This document shows, piece after piece, positions 26,786-36,343 of a stretch of 64,000 nt of DNA (position 1 is the first letter of the stretch; every line of letters begins with the position of its first letter). The DNA is from Amphritea opalescens. Lineage in GTDB: Bacteria; Pseudomonadota; Gammaproteobacteria; Pseudomonadales; Balneatricaceae. The stretch spans positions 62,001 through 126,000 of the forward strand of contig NZ_RQXW01000004.1 in NCBI RefSeq assembly GCF_003957515.1, read 5' to 3'. The notes beneath the pieces were generated by a model. It was not told where the DNA came from, searched no databases, and was given only the letters and a program-made list of their open reading frames with translations. A program made the translations under genes and the position numbers.

Positions 26786-26849
26786 TCAGGGGCCTTCAAT
26801 GAAGGCCCCTGAGCTACACCTATTATTAAAGACCTTACGCTAAGGTCTT
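26786..26849 (+). promoter_or_regulatory. Two hairpins before dapD (leader or attenuator)
   Basis: Stem TCAGGGGCCTT/AAGGCCCCTGA (26786-26796 with 26802-26812) is followed by AAGACCTTA/TAAGGTCTT (26829-26837 with 26841-26849). Neither has a long T-run. They may partly terminate dapC-arsC transcripts, or stabilise and regulate the start of dapD. Too short for the lysine riboswitch. Confidence 0.5.
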
Positions 26850-26875
26850 ATGACAAGTTCTATGGAGTTTCACAC

Positions 26876-29120
<2,245 letters not shown>

Positions 29121-29125
29121 TCCTG

Positions 29126-29962
29126 ATGAGCTTTGATCTAAACTGCCCCGTCTGCCTACAGCCGCTACAGGGCGATTTGAAACATCTCGAATGCCCCGAA
29201 CGGCATAGCTATGATGCGGCGAAACAGGGTTATTGGAATCTATTACTCGCCAATCAGAAACGCTCAAAAGATCCCGGCGATAATGCCGCGATGGTACTCG
29301 CTAGACATGAATTTTTAGCCCTTGGCTATTATCAACAGCTTGCCGATACCATCGCCTCACGCTTAGCGGAACGCGCCGCTGAACAGTCATCCCCTCGGAT
29401 ACTGGATATGGGCTGCGGTGAGGGCTACTACACCCTGCGGATGCAACAACAGTTGGATCAGCGCAATATTGACTATCAGCTAGCCGGATTGGATATCTCC
29501 AAGCATGCCATTAAAGCAGCCTGCCGCCAGAGCAAAGCGATCACCTGGATGGTCGCTTCCGGCGCTCGTATGCCCGTGGCCGATGCATCACTGGATCTGA
29601 TATCGGTACTGTTCAGCCGCTTGATGCCTGAGGAGTTCAGCCGCACCCTAAAACCCGGCGCAGAACTCCTGATCGCTTACCCCGGCGAGGATCACCTAAT
29701 CGAACTACGCAACCTAATCTACGATGAGGTACGCCACTCCGGCTTTACCCCAGAATCCGTATTGGGCGAATCCTTTGAGCATTTGGCCACCGAAACCATT
29801 AGCTATCAATTCAGGCTGCCGACCCCAGCCCAGATTGATCAGCTGTTAGCGATGACACCCCACGGTTGGCGCATTACCCAAACCGCGCGGGAGCGCCTTG
29901 CCGCATTACCACAGTTAGAGCTCACCCTGGATGTTCGTCTGGCACGCTTTCGACGAATCTGA
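29126..29962 (+). CDS. rlmA: 23S rRNA (guanine-N1)-methyltransferase
   Basis: A 278-residue class I methyltransferase with an N-terminal zinc site (CPVC near residue 7 and CPERH near 23), the characteristic AAKQGYWNLLLANQKRSKDPGDNAAM segment, and a SAM motif in LDMGCGEGYYT. RlmA methylates guanine 745 of 23S rRNA (E. coli numbering). It starts 5 bases after dapE, so it is probably read from the dap promoter. Its stop is 3 bases before the next gene. Confidence 0.93.
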   Translation: MSFDLNCPVCLQPLQGDLKHLECPERHSYDAAKQGYWNLLLANQKRSKDPGDNAAMVLARHEFLALGYYQQLADTIASRLAERAAEQSSPRILDMGCGEGYYTLRMQQQLDQRNIDYQLAGLDISKHAIKAACRQSKAITWMVASGARMPVADASLDLISVLFSRLMPEEFSRTLKPGAELLIAYPGEDHLIELRNLIYDEVRHSGFTPESVLGESFEHLATETISYQFRLPTPAQIDQLLAMTPHGWRITQTARERLAALPQLELTLDVRLARFRRI

Positions 29963-29965
29963 AGC

Positions 29966-30283
29966 ATGCGTCAGTCTAGCCTAAAGCAGCGCCTGCGCTT
30001 ACGCCTGATACGCCGCGCCGATAATATCAAACAAAACCTTGCCATCTTGATGGCCGGCCTCGGCCTCTTTATGCTCGGTTTTATTGCCTTAGTGCTCGCC
30101 CAATTTCTCTTAGCAGACAGCATGCAGCGAGATATTATTGCCCTGATCGGCCTGATTTTTGTAATTGGCGGCGCAATCATCGCAGCCTTCGGCTATATTA
30201 GCCTGAGCATCCTGAGAATTTTTCGCTTTCTGTTAACCGACATTCAACCCAACAAGAACACAGACGCTCACCATGACCGATAA
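29966..30283 (+). CDS. Small two-helix membrane protein
   Basis: A 105-residue protein with a very basic N-terminus (QRLRLRLIRRADN), two hydrophobic helices (about 25-48 and 58-80), and a short polar tail. The charge pattern puts the N-terminus in the cytoplasm. I do not recognise a family. It starts 3 bases after rlmA and overlaps the next gene by 11 bases, so it belongs to this operon. Confidence 0.65.
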   Translation: MRQSSLKQRLRLRLIRRADNIKQNLAILMAGLGLFMLGFIALVLAQFLLADSMQRDIIALIGLIFVIGGAIIAAFGYISLSILRIFRFLLTDIQPNKNTDAHHDR

Positions 30284-30659
30284 CCAACGCCACCCCGATA
30301 TTGAGATCTATATCAAAGACCGCTCACTAGAGCGCATCACCCGCTGGCTAGAAGAGATCTGCAGTGCTGTGACACGGGAGTTTGAACAGGGACAGGTACA
30401 CCATTTCAACGGTGTTATCGATGGCCAGAAGGTTCCCATCATGATTCATGAGAAAGTCTCAGGTAAGGCTTGGACCAGCGTTTGGTTTAACTCAGACAAA
30501 ACCCCTTGGATCAAAGACCTCGACTGCGCAGAGCAGGCCGCCCGCGAGCTAGATACTCAGATTCGCTGTATTGCTAGTGGATGGACATCCGGTGATGATC
30601 CCGATGAGTGGTGGAAGGTTGAGCAGGGAAATATTGAAAAAATTAATTGGCAGAGCTAA
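30273..30659 (+). CDS. Hypothetical protein
   Basis: A 128-residue soluble protein, acidic at the C-terminus, with the recognisable segment NSDKTPWIKDLDCAEQAARE and ending WWKVEQGNIEKINWQS. It looks like one compact alpha/beta domain. No family is known to me. It starts within the preceding membrane-protein gene (11-base overlap), suggesting that the two are expressed together. Confidence 0.7.
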   Translation: MTDNQRHPDIEIYIKDRSLERITRWLEEICSAVTREFEQGQVHHFNGVIDGQKVPIMIHEKVSGKAWTSVWFNSDKTPWIKDLDCAEQAARELDTQIRCIASGWTSGDDPDEWWKVEQGNIEKINWQS

Positions 30660-30697
30660 ATAACAGATGGCTAGACCTTAGCTAAGCGCTAGCCGGA

Positions 30698-31132
30698 TTA
30701 AGCTCTGGCGCTAAACTGCTGCCCCGAACGATCAATCTCATCCAGCATCAAACGGCCTGCCGATGCCAACCCCATGCGCGCAAAATCATCGCCCGCGGTT
30801 GCGGCGCGGTACGGCGTGTTCGCTTGTACCGAAAGATGACTCAGCAAATAAGCAAAATCCCCTGGGTGATCTTCATTCACCGCACTATTCAAACGGCTTA
30901 CCACCTCATCGGTATAGAGTGAATCAGGGTCGGGATAAGCCACTGGCTCGTCGGTCGGCAAACTGAAGCCGCTGGTTGAGGTTTTCGTTTTTTGGGTCTG
31001 GTCTTCCGTGGCATTGATCAAGCTTAACAGCATAGAGAATTGTGCACCCCGTCCCTCGTTGACCGCTTGGGTCAACGACGAGGTATAACTCTCGATCCGC
31101 TGTTCTAACTGCTCAATCCGTTCTAGCTGCAT
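30698..31132 (-). CDS. Hypothetical protein
   Basis: A 144-residue protein with an N-terminal helical segment (QLERIEQLEQRIESYTSSLTQAVNEGRG) and a second similar helical segment after residue 70 that repeats the pattern L(N/T)xAVNE-(G/D)-xxxxFxxLLS. It may therefore be an internal duplication. No enzymatic motif is seen. The ATG at 31132 is preferred over the TTG one codon earlier. Upstream is a weak purine-rich site. Convergent with the dap cluster. Confidence 0.65.
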   Translation of the reverse strand: MQLERIEQLEQRIESYTSSLTQAVNEGRGAQFSMLLSLINATEDQTQKTKTSTSGFSLPTDEPVAYPDPDSLYTDEVVSRLNSAVNEDHPGDFAYLLSHLSVQANTPYRAATAGDDFARMGLASAGRLMLDEIDRSGQQFSARA

Positions 31133-31259
31133 CAAAAAACCACATCTCAGGGTTAAAATAGAGTCAGTTATAGATCGGCTTTAAAACGAATTTCTTTAAT
31201 TGTTTCTAAGACTTATTCCGTTTAATCATCCGTTATCAGCCAAGAGCAGCCAACCTCGG

Positions 31260-32147
31260 CTAATCGACCGAAGTGCTAGGCAATGCCAGATATGCGATAA
31301 AGGCCTGAACCAACTGGTTCGTATGCACCTCTGGCGGTACAACCACCGACATATGACGGGATAATGCTAATGGCGTTTGCAACACCACCAATTCCTCTCG
31401 CTGCAGCTCATCAGCGATCGCTAGCTGCGACAAACAGCCGATACCCAACCCAGCCTTTACTGACCGCTTAATCGCCTCCTGACGATTCAGCGCCATGACA
31501 GGCCCCACCTGAGCACCCACCTGCTGCATCGCCCGATCAAATACCGCCCGAGTGCCTGACCCCTGCTCCCGCAAAATCCAACGCTGCTGAGGCATCTGCT
31601 CGATCGATAATCTCCCCTGCTGTGCTAAGGGGTGTGACTGACTACAAAACACCTGTAAATAATCTTCTCGCCAGGGCAGGATTTGCAACTGTTGATGGGA
31701 GGCCGGCCCCTCGATCAAGCCGATATGAGCCTGGCCTTTCTCCAACCGCTCGATCACTTCCTGAGTATTGGCTATCTGTAGATTTGGCTCGACATCTGGA
31801 TGTCCCTCTAAAAACCCCGACATAACCGACGGAAACAGATAGCTGGCAATGGTGACACTGGCGGCCACCCGAAAAGGCCCACTGACACCACTACTATAAG
31901 GCGTTTTCAAGCTAGCTACGTTGATCAGAATATCCCGCACCCGAGGCAACACTTGCTGCCCCGCATCGGTGATCTCCAACTCACGGCCGACGCGACTAAA
32001 CAACCGGTAGCCCAGCATCAGCTCTAACTCTTTCAATGCCTGACTCGCAGCCGACTGACTCAACGCCTGCTCATCTGCCGCCGCCGTGAGCCGCCCCAGC
32101 CGCGCGGTCGCTTCAAATATCTTTAATTGCCTAAACGAAATCGCCAT
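31260..32147 (-). CDS. LysR-family regulator next to yeiH
   Basis: A regulator of about 295 residues with an N-terminal winged HTH (about 1-65: FRQLKIFEATARLGRLTAAADEQALSQSAASQALKELE) and a LysR effector domain. The start MAISFRQLK is chosen because LysR proteins begin right before this motif; the frame can be extended 20 codons without support. It is divergent from a YeiH-type membrane protein, the arrangement of E. coli yeiE/yeiH. It probably activates that gene in response to a small anion such as sulphite. Confidence 0.88.
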   Translation of the reverse strand: MAISFRQLKIFEATARLGRLTAAADEQALSQSAASQALKELELMLGYRLFSRVGRELEITDAGQQVLPRVRDILINVASLKTPYSSGVSGPFRVAASVTIASYLFPSVMSGFLEGHPDVEPNLQIANTQEVIERLEKGQAHIGLIEGPASHQQLQILPWREDYLQVFCSQSHPLAQQGRLSIEQMPQQRWILREQGSGTRAVFDRAMQQVGAQVGPVMALNRQEAIKRSVKAGLGIGCLSQLAIADELQREELVVLQTPLALSRHMSVVVPPEVHTNQLVQAFIAYLALPSTSVD

Positions 32148-32269
32148 TGTTCGGTTTTTCTTATATCTAGTGTTAGAAACATCCATTTTACTAAACATTA
32201 TAAACACGGGAAGATGGCTCCGTCACCCTAAATGACCACCCGCTAATTAGCGTATACGGAGAGCTACTC

Positions 32270-33256
32270 GTGCCTCGGATCATTCTACTACCACTTATTG
32301 CAGCCCTAGCCCTCGGGCTTGCCAGCCTAGATGCCATCGCACAGTTAGGTTTAAGCGCGCTACCCTTGGCGATCTTAATGGGCATCATCTGGGGACACTT
32401 TGATCACAAACCTCAAAGTAAGAATGACCAACGGGTCAGCCAGTTTTGTCAGCAACGCTTACTACGCGCGGGTATTGTGTTGTTTGGCTTTAGTCTGAGC
32501 TTAGAGCAGATCTTTGCCGTCGGCTGGCAGGCACTGGTATTAGATGCAGTAATGATCTGTACTATTTTTAGCCTTGGCACCTGGATCGGCATCAAGTTTT
32601 TCAAGCTGCACCGAGATGTAGCGATTCTAACCTCTGTCGGTAGTGCTATCTGTGGTGCAGCGGCGGTTCTTGCGACCGAATCCGTGCTAAAACCCAAACA
32701 GCAACATATCACCATCGCCGTCGCAACCGTGGTGCTGTTTGGCACACTGGCAATGTTTAGTTATCCACTGATCTATCAGTTTGCAGGCATGACCGAGCAA
32801 TCCTTTGGCATCTATATCGGCAGCACCGTTCACGAAGTCGCTCAAGCCGTAGCGGCCGGCGAATCAATCAGCCCCGAAACCCTACAAACAGCGGTGGTCG
32901 TTAAGTTGATTCGGGTGATGATGCTCGCGCCCTTCATTCTGCTACTCAGTTCATTTCTAAGCAGCACCAGCGAGGGTCAAACGGGCAAAAGTAAGGTGAT
33001 CATCCCTTGGTTTGTGTTTGGCTTTATCGCCGCCACCGGCGTTAATAGCTTCGTCGTGCTCCCCGAACAACTACTAGGCCTCTTAAAAACCGCCAGCCAG
33101 TTCAGCCTAGCCTTAGCGATGGCAGCCCTAGGCCTACAAACCCGCTGGGTGACGATCAAACAGGCGGGGCCTAAACCGATGTTGTTAGCGTCGATTCTGT
33201 TTGTGATGTTGATCGTGGGTGGTTATGGATTAAATCGGTTCTTGATTAGCATCTAA
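32270..33256 (+). CDS. YeiH/UPF0324 putative anion exporter
   Basis: A 328-residue membrane protein with about ten hydrophobic helices, FGFSLSLEQIF, the GSAICGAAAV motif and TVHEVAQAVAAG, all typical of the YeiH (UPF0324) family. This family is annotated as a putative sulphate or sulphite exporter; the transported substrate is not firmly proven. It starts with GTG, supported by GGAGAG 7 bases upstream, and is divergent from a LysR regulator. Confidence 0.88.
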   Translation: MPRIILLPLIAALALGLASLDAIAQLGLSALPLAILMGIIWGHFDHKPQSKNDQRVSQFCQQRLLRAGIVLFGFSLSLEQIFAVGWQALVLDAVMICTIFSLGTWIGIKFFKLHRDVAILTSVGSAICGAAAVLATESVLKPKQQHITIAVATVVLFGTLAMFSYPLIYQFAGMTEQSFGIYIGSTVHEVAQAVAAGESISPETLQTAVVVKLIRVMMLAPFILLLSSFLSSTSEGQTGKSKVIIPWFVFGFIAATGVNSFVVLPEQLLGLLKTASQFSLALAMAALGLQTRWVTIKQAGPKPMLLASILFVMLIVGGYGLNRFLISI

Positions 33257-33279
33257 CGCCGTCAGCAACCGATCAATCG

Positions 33280-33756
33280 CTAGGATTGCACATACTCAAT
33301 CTGATTGATGTACCAATAAGCCTCACCGGCCGGCGTCCTGATGGCGACTTCGTCGCCAACGGCCTTTTTCAACAGGCCGCGGGCCATCGGTGAATCGATA
33401 GAGATGTAATCCTTGCGCTCAAAGATCTCATCATAGCCAACGATGCGAAACCGTTTTACCTCGCCATCGTCGTTTTCAATCTCGACCCAGGCGCCAAAGA
33501 ACACCTTGCCCTCCTGCTCGGGGGCGTAGTGCACCACACCTAACTCATCGATACATTTACGCAGATAGCGCACTCGGCGATCGATCTCCCGTAACCGCTT
33601 TTTATTGTACTGATAATCGGCATTCTCACTGCGATCGCCAAGACTGGCCGCCCAGGTCACCTTCTGAGTCACCTCTGGACGCTCTGTACGCCACAGGTAG
33701 TCGAGTTCCGCCTTAAGCTTGTCGTAACCTTCCTGTGTAATTAATCGTGCCTTCAT
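33280..33756 (-). CDS. greB: Transcription elongation factor GreB
   Basis: A 158-residue protein matching GreB in length and layout: an N-terminal coiled-coil hairpin (about 1-75) with the tip acidic residues in GDRSENADYQYNKKRLREID, and a C-terminal FKBP-like domain (about 80-158). GreB inserts into the secondary channel of backtracked RNA polymerase and promotes RNA cleavage. The WRTERPEVTQKV segment and length favour GreB over GreA. Monocistronic; convergent with yeiH. Confidence 0.94.
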   Translation of the reverse strand: MKARLITQEGYDKLKAELDYLWRTERPEVTQKVTWAASLGDRSENADYQYNKKRLREIDRRVRYLRKCIDELGVVHYAPEQEGKVFFGAWVEIENDDGEVKRFRIVGYDEIFERKDYISIDSPMARGLLKKAVGDEVAIRTPAGEAYWYINQIEYVQS

Positions 33757-33959
33757 TCGCTTATAGTGCCTTCACATGGATATTTTGTTGATAACTATTC
33801 ATCGGCCCTGCATTCCAACCCATTCCATAGGCAGAACAAGCCGTATTTTTACCACAGAGGGTATGGAGAACACAGGAAAATAACGCTGCTATTCATCATG
33901 CGCTTTATTAGCAGACAAACAACCGGTTATGACGTTATCGGAGCAAAATATTAGACATG

Positions 33960-33979
33960 AAAAAACCACTCAACGGTGG
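33960..33979 (-). terminator. Decayed tRNA-unit terminator
   Basis: A diverged copy of the tRNA-cluster terminator: A-run at 33960-33965, then CCACTCAACGGTGG. The stem is weakened relative to the two intact copies. It is now unattached to a tRNA gene. Confidence 0.5.
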
Positions 33980-34004
33980 CCATTTAGTAGAAGTGGTGAG
34001 GATT

Positions 34005-34093
34005 ACAGGATGACTTCGCCTTGTAGGACGCTGTCACAAGCGTCAGGCTGTCTCGCTTCGATCGGCTCGAACCTAGCGGCTCTCCAATCCTGT
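34005..34093. repeat. REP-like element with short terminal inverted repeats
   Basis: Bounded by ACAGGAT (34005-34011) and ATCCTGT (34087-34093). Inside, GTAG is followed by a perfect hairpin GACGCT/AGCGTC (34027-34032 with 34039-34044). A GTAG head plus an imperfect GC-rich hairpin is the format of REP sequences mobilised by RAYT transposases. Only this one copy was seen in the window. Confidence 0.4.
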
Positions 34094-34115
34094 GCGCAGC
34101 ATAAATTTTAGGCAT

Positions 34116-34136
34116 AAAAAAACCACCCAATGGTGG
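34116..34136 (-). terminator. Terminator of the second tRNA unit
   Basis: Minus-strand stem CCACC/GGTGG (34132-34136 with 34123-34127), loop of 4, followed by a 7-base U-run. It ends the Ser-Asn-Lys unit. Confidence 0.85.
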
Positions 34137-34151
34137 CCATTTATAAAATAG

Positions 34152-34227
34152 TGGTGGGTCGTATAGGATTCGAACCTATGACCAATTGGTTAAAAGCCAA
34201 CTGCTCTACCAACTGAGCTAACGACCC
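34152..34227 (-). tRNA. tRNA-Lys (TTT)
   Basis: 76 bases including an encoded CCA. Acceptor GGGTCGT pairs with ACGACCC, anticodon loop CTTTTAA gives TTT, and the T-loop is GGTTCGAATCC. Last gene of the distal Ser-Asn-Lys unit; identical in body to the two other Lys copies. Confidence 0.97.
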
Positions 34228-34231
34228 ACTA

Positions 34232-34307
34232 TGGCTCCTCGAGCTGGACTCGAACCAGCGACCAATAGATTAACAGTCTACTGCTCTACCAACTGAGCTA
34301 TCAAGGA
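34232..34307 (-). tRNA. tRNA-Asn (GTT), variant copy
   Basis: 76 bases with CCA. Anticodon loop CTGTTAA gives GTT. The 5' acceptor strand is TCCTTGA, so one pair is G-U, whereas the other Asn copy has a perfect TCCTCGA stem. This copy therefore carries a tolerated acceptor-stem change. Confidence 0.96.
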
Positions 34308-34323
34308 ACAACCTTTCTCGTTG

Positions 34324-34414
34324 TGGCGGAGGGGCAGGGATTCGAACCCTGGGAGGGCTATTAACCCTCGCTGGTTTTCAAGACCAGTGCTTTCGACCAC
34401 TCAGCCACCCCTCC
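34324..34414 (-). tRNA. tRNA-Ser (TGA)
   Basis: 91 bases with CCA and a long variable arm. Acceptor GGAGGGG/CCCCTCC; anticodon loop CTTGAAA gives TGA. First gene of the distal unit; same body as the other Ser copy. Confidence 0.96.
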
Positions 34415-34453
34415 AACGAGGTGCCTATATTAAAGCGCACAAATTTCAAACAT

Positions 34454-34474
34454 AAAAAAACCACCCAATGGTGG
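34454..34474 (-). terminator. Terminator of the first tRNA unit
   Basis: Minus-strand stem CCACC/GGTGG (34470-34474 with 34461-34465), followed by a 7-base U-run. It lies after the second Lys gene and is nearly identical to the terminator at 34116. Confidence 0.85.
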
Positions 34475-34488
34475 CCATTTATAAGAAG

Positions 34489-34564
34489 TGGTGGGTCGTA
34501 TAGGATTCGAACCTATGACCAATTGGTTAAAAGCCAACTGCTCTACCAACTGAGCTAACGACCC
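34489..34564 (-). tRNA. tRNA-Lys (TTT)
   Basis: 76 bases with CCA, anticodon TTT, body identical to the other Lys copies. Fourth gene of the promoter-proximal unit; the extra Lys distinguishes this unit from the distal one. Confidence 0.97.
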
Positions 34565-34610
34565 ACACCGAACTTCTTTTTTCCCCATACCACAACTCCG
34601 TTAAGAGAAG

Positions 34611-34686
34611 TGGTGGGTCGTATAGGATTCGAACCTATGACCAATTGGTTAAAAGCCAACTGCTCTACCAACTGAGCTAACGACCC
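34611..34686 (-). tRNA. tRNA-Lys (TTT)
   Basis: 76 bases with CCA, anticodon TTT. Third gene of the promoter-proximal unit, separated from Asn by only 4 bases. Confidence 0.97.
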
Positions 34687-34690
34687 GTTG

Positions 34691-34766
34691 TGGCTCCTCG
34701 AGCTGGACTCGAACCAGCGACCAATAGATTAACAGTCTACTGCTCTACCAACTGAGCTATCGAGGA
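34691..34766 (-). tRNA. tRNA-Asn (GTT)
   Basis: 76 bases with CCA; acceptor TCCTCGA/TCGAGGA fully paired, anticodon GTT. Second gene of the promoter-proximal unit. Confidence 0.97.
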
Positions 34767-34782
34767 ACAACGTTTCTCGCTA

Positions 34783-34873
34783 TGGCGGAGGGGCAGGGAT
34801 TCGAACCCTGGGAGGGCTATTAACCCTCGCTGGTTTTCAAGACCAGTGCTTTCGACCACTCAGCCACCCCTCC
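34783..34873 (-). tRNA. tRNA-Ser (TGA)
   Basis: 91 bases with CCA and a long variable arm; anticodon TGA. First gene after the strong promoter at 34887-34914. Confidence 0.97.
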
Positions 34874-34886
34874 AGCGAGGTGCCGT

Positions 34887-34914
34887 ATATTAAAGGATTC
34901 CGCGTTTGTGTCAA
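34887..34914 (-). promoter_or_regulatory. Strong tRNA-cluster promoter
   Basis: On the minus strand, a perfect -35 TTGACA (34914-34909), 16-base spacer and -10 TAATAT (34892-34887), followed by a GC-containing discriminator (ACGGCACC) before tRNA-Ser. This is a typical strong, stringently controlled stable-RNA promoter. The equivalent site before the distal Ser copy keeps the -10 but not the -35. Confidence 0.88.
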
Positions 34915-34933
34915 CACTTGGGAATAGAAAAAG

Positions 34934-34957
34934 TGAATATTTGACTAAAAATATTCA
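34934..34957 (-). terminator. AT-rich terminator after the AraC gene
   Basis: Nine-base-pair inverted repeat TGAATATTT/AAATATTCA (34934-34942 with 34949-34957), followed on the minus strand by CACTTTTTC. It isolates the AraC-type gene from the tRNA promoter just downstream. Confidence 0.65.
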
Positions 34958-34987
34958 TATCTTTTCCTCAACCCATATTCTTAACCC

Positions 34988-36055
34988 TTAATTCATGCCC
35001 AAACGGTACTTTTCACCATAAGTTGCACTACGGCGATACTCACCCGGTGTCATACCGGTCCATTTCTTAAATGAGCGAAAAAATGCCGACGGCTCATCAA
35101 AGCCCATCAACGCAGCCACATCGTTAATCGAAAGTTGAGGCGAATCCATATAGTTGATCGCTGCTTTCTTACGACAGTCATCCTTTATCTTCTGATAAGA
35201 GCTGTTTTCATCGGCTAACCGACGACGCAGGGTGGACACCGACATGTTCAATTTAAATGCCACCTCCTCCGCTCCAGGCAGCTCCCGACTGAAGTCTTTG
35301 CCTAACATCACCTTAACTTGCGAACGCAGGCTTTGGTCGTTATCCACCATCACAATTAACTGATAAGGCGCCGTTTGCAGGAAGGCTCTTAGGCTTTCAT
35401 CATTCTGAATAATAGGATAATCAAGATAGCGGGCCGAAAACACAATGGCGTTATCATGCTGATCAAACTTAACTTCTGACTGAAACAGTGTCTCATAATG
35501 ATAACTATCCTCCTGCCGCGGAAAGGTGAAGTACGCGGCTTTCAGATCCAGTCTTGAGCCTATCAACCAACTGATAAAATGGTGCCACATGGACAGGCCT
35601 GTCCGGACTACCCCCGCGGGTTCATTTTCCAACAATTCACGCACCTCTTCGGCGGGTACGGAACTAACCGGCGCGAAGGAAAGCTTGGCATAACGGCCTT
35701 TGCGCACTAATAGCGGCTTCACTTTCGTGCCTCGGCAAATCTCGTAGAAAGCACTACTGCGGTAGATCGCCTTTTCTAAGGTGGAACAGTGAATAATCGC
35801 ATGACACATCATGCGAAAAGTCCCATTCGGCACTCGCCCTCCCGAGACCATACCAAATGATTCATCTTGCGCGGTCCACATAATACGCTGATAAAGCTGA
35901 CCGAATTTGACAGCAGAAAATTCGGTTCTCTGTTCGATTTCTGTCGGATCTATGCCAACTTCGGCCAACAGCTCATCTAGGTTGTAGCCCTGTTTTTCTA
36001 CCTGAGACAGCAGATACCGGACATAACCGGTTGGAACGGTGATGGTCTTTTCCAT
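34988..36055 (-). CDS. AraC-family regulator
   Basis: A 355-residue regulator with an N-terminal ligand-sensing domain of the arabinose-operon-regulator-like (OruR/PchR-neighbour) type (about 1-230) and a C-terminal double HTH (about 240-345: KLNMSVSTLRRRLADENSSYQ and SINDVAALMGFDEPSAFFRSFKKWTG). It is divergent from the DUF1302-DUF1329 pair, with a 288-base gap. The frequent pairing of such AraC proteins with these genes suggests control by a lipophilic substrate. GAAGAAAG precedes the ATG. Confidence 0.9.
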   Translation of the reverse strand: MEKTITVPTGYVRYLLSQVEKQGYNLDELLAEVGIDPTEIEQRTEFSAVKFGQLYQRIMWTAQDESFGMVSGGRVPNGTFRMMCHAIIHCSTLEKAIYRSSAFYEICRGTKVKPLLVRKGRYAKLSFAPVSSVPAEEVRELLENEPAGVVRTGLSMWHHFISWLIGSRLDLKAAYFTFPRQEDSYHYETLFQSEVKFDQHDNAIVFSARYLDYPIIQNDESLRAFLQTAPYQLIVMVDNDQSLRSQVKVMLGKDFSRELPGAEEVAFKLNMSVSTLRRRLADENSSYQKIKDDCRKKAAINYMDSPQLSINDVAALMGFDEPSAFFRSFKKWTGMTPGEYRRSATYGEKYRLGMN

Positions 36056-36205
36056 CTTTCTTCTCTTCTTTTCTCTTACTTTCTTTAATGTTACAAAATA
36101 TAGGTACGATGCGTTTAACTTATATCATGAAAAACCAAAAAAAATAGCCGAGACATTTTTTGTCAGTGATAATGACAGCTATTGTTATTGAGAAGAGCAA
36201 CACGA

Positions 36206-36319
36206 ATGAAGGATGATTTAAGCTGCCTTATTCAGATCACGCGAGCCGCAGGTATCAACCTGATCAGTAGGCTGGCTAATATCCCGTGTAACCGGGTCTG
36301 GCTGAACAAACAAAAATAA
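36206..36319 (+). CDS. Possible 37-residue leader peptide
   Basis: A short frame MKDDLSCLIQITRAAG... of 37 codons that ends 24 bases before the DUF1302 start. A weak AAGAG lies 8 bases before the ATG. It could be a regulatory upstream frame or chance. It is not hydrophobic and matches no family I know. Confidence 0.25.
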   Translation: MKDDLSCLIQITRAAGINLISRLANIPCNRVWLNKQK

Positions 36320-36343
36320 CAAGCTACCGAAAAGGTGTACCAA

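Larger units (their letters stand above)
33757..34115. other. Gap with tRNA-unit fossil and REP-like element
   Basis: No convincing gene (a 62-codon plus-strand frame at 33766-33954 has no ribosome binding site). From 33956 to 33998 the sequence is about 38 of 43 identical to the terminator and CCA end following the tRNA-Lys copy at 34451-34493. It then breaks off into a REP-like hairpin element, so it appears to be a truncated third tRNA unit. Confidence 0.6.

Noticed and set aside
33766-33954. A 62-codon frame before the tRNA cluster
   Set aside because: No ribosome binding site and no recognisable domain; the area is better explained as a decayed tRNA unit.
34116-34474. CRISPR-like repeat array
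   Set aside because: The spaced repeats are tRNA genes and their terminators, not short direct repeats with unique spacers.
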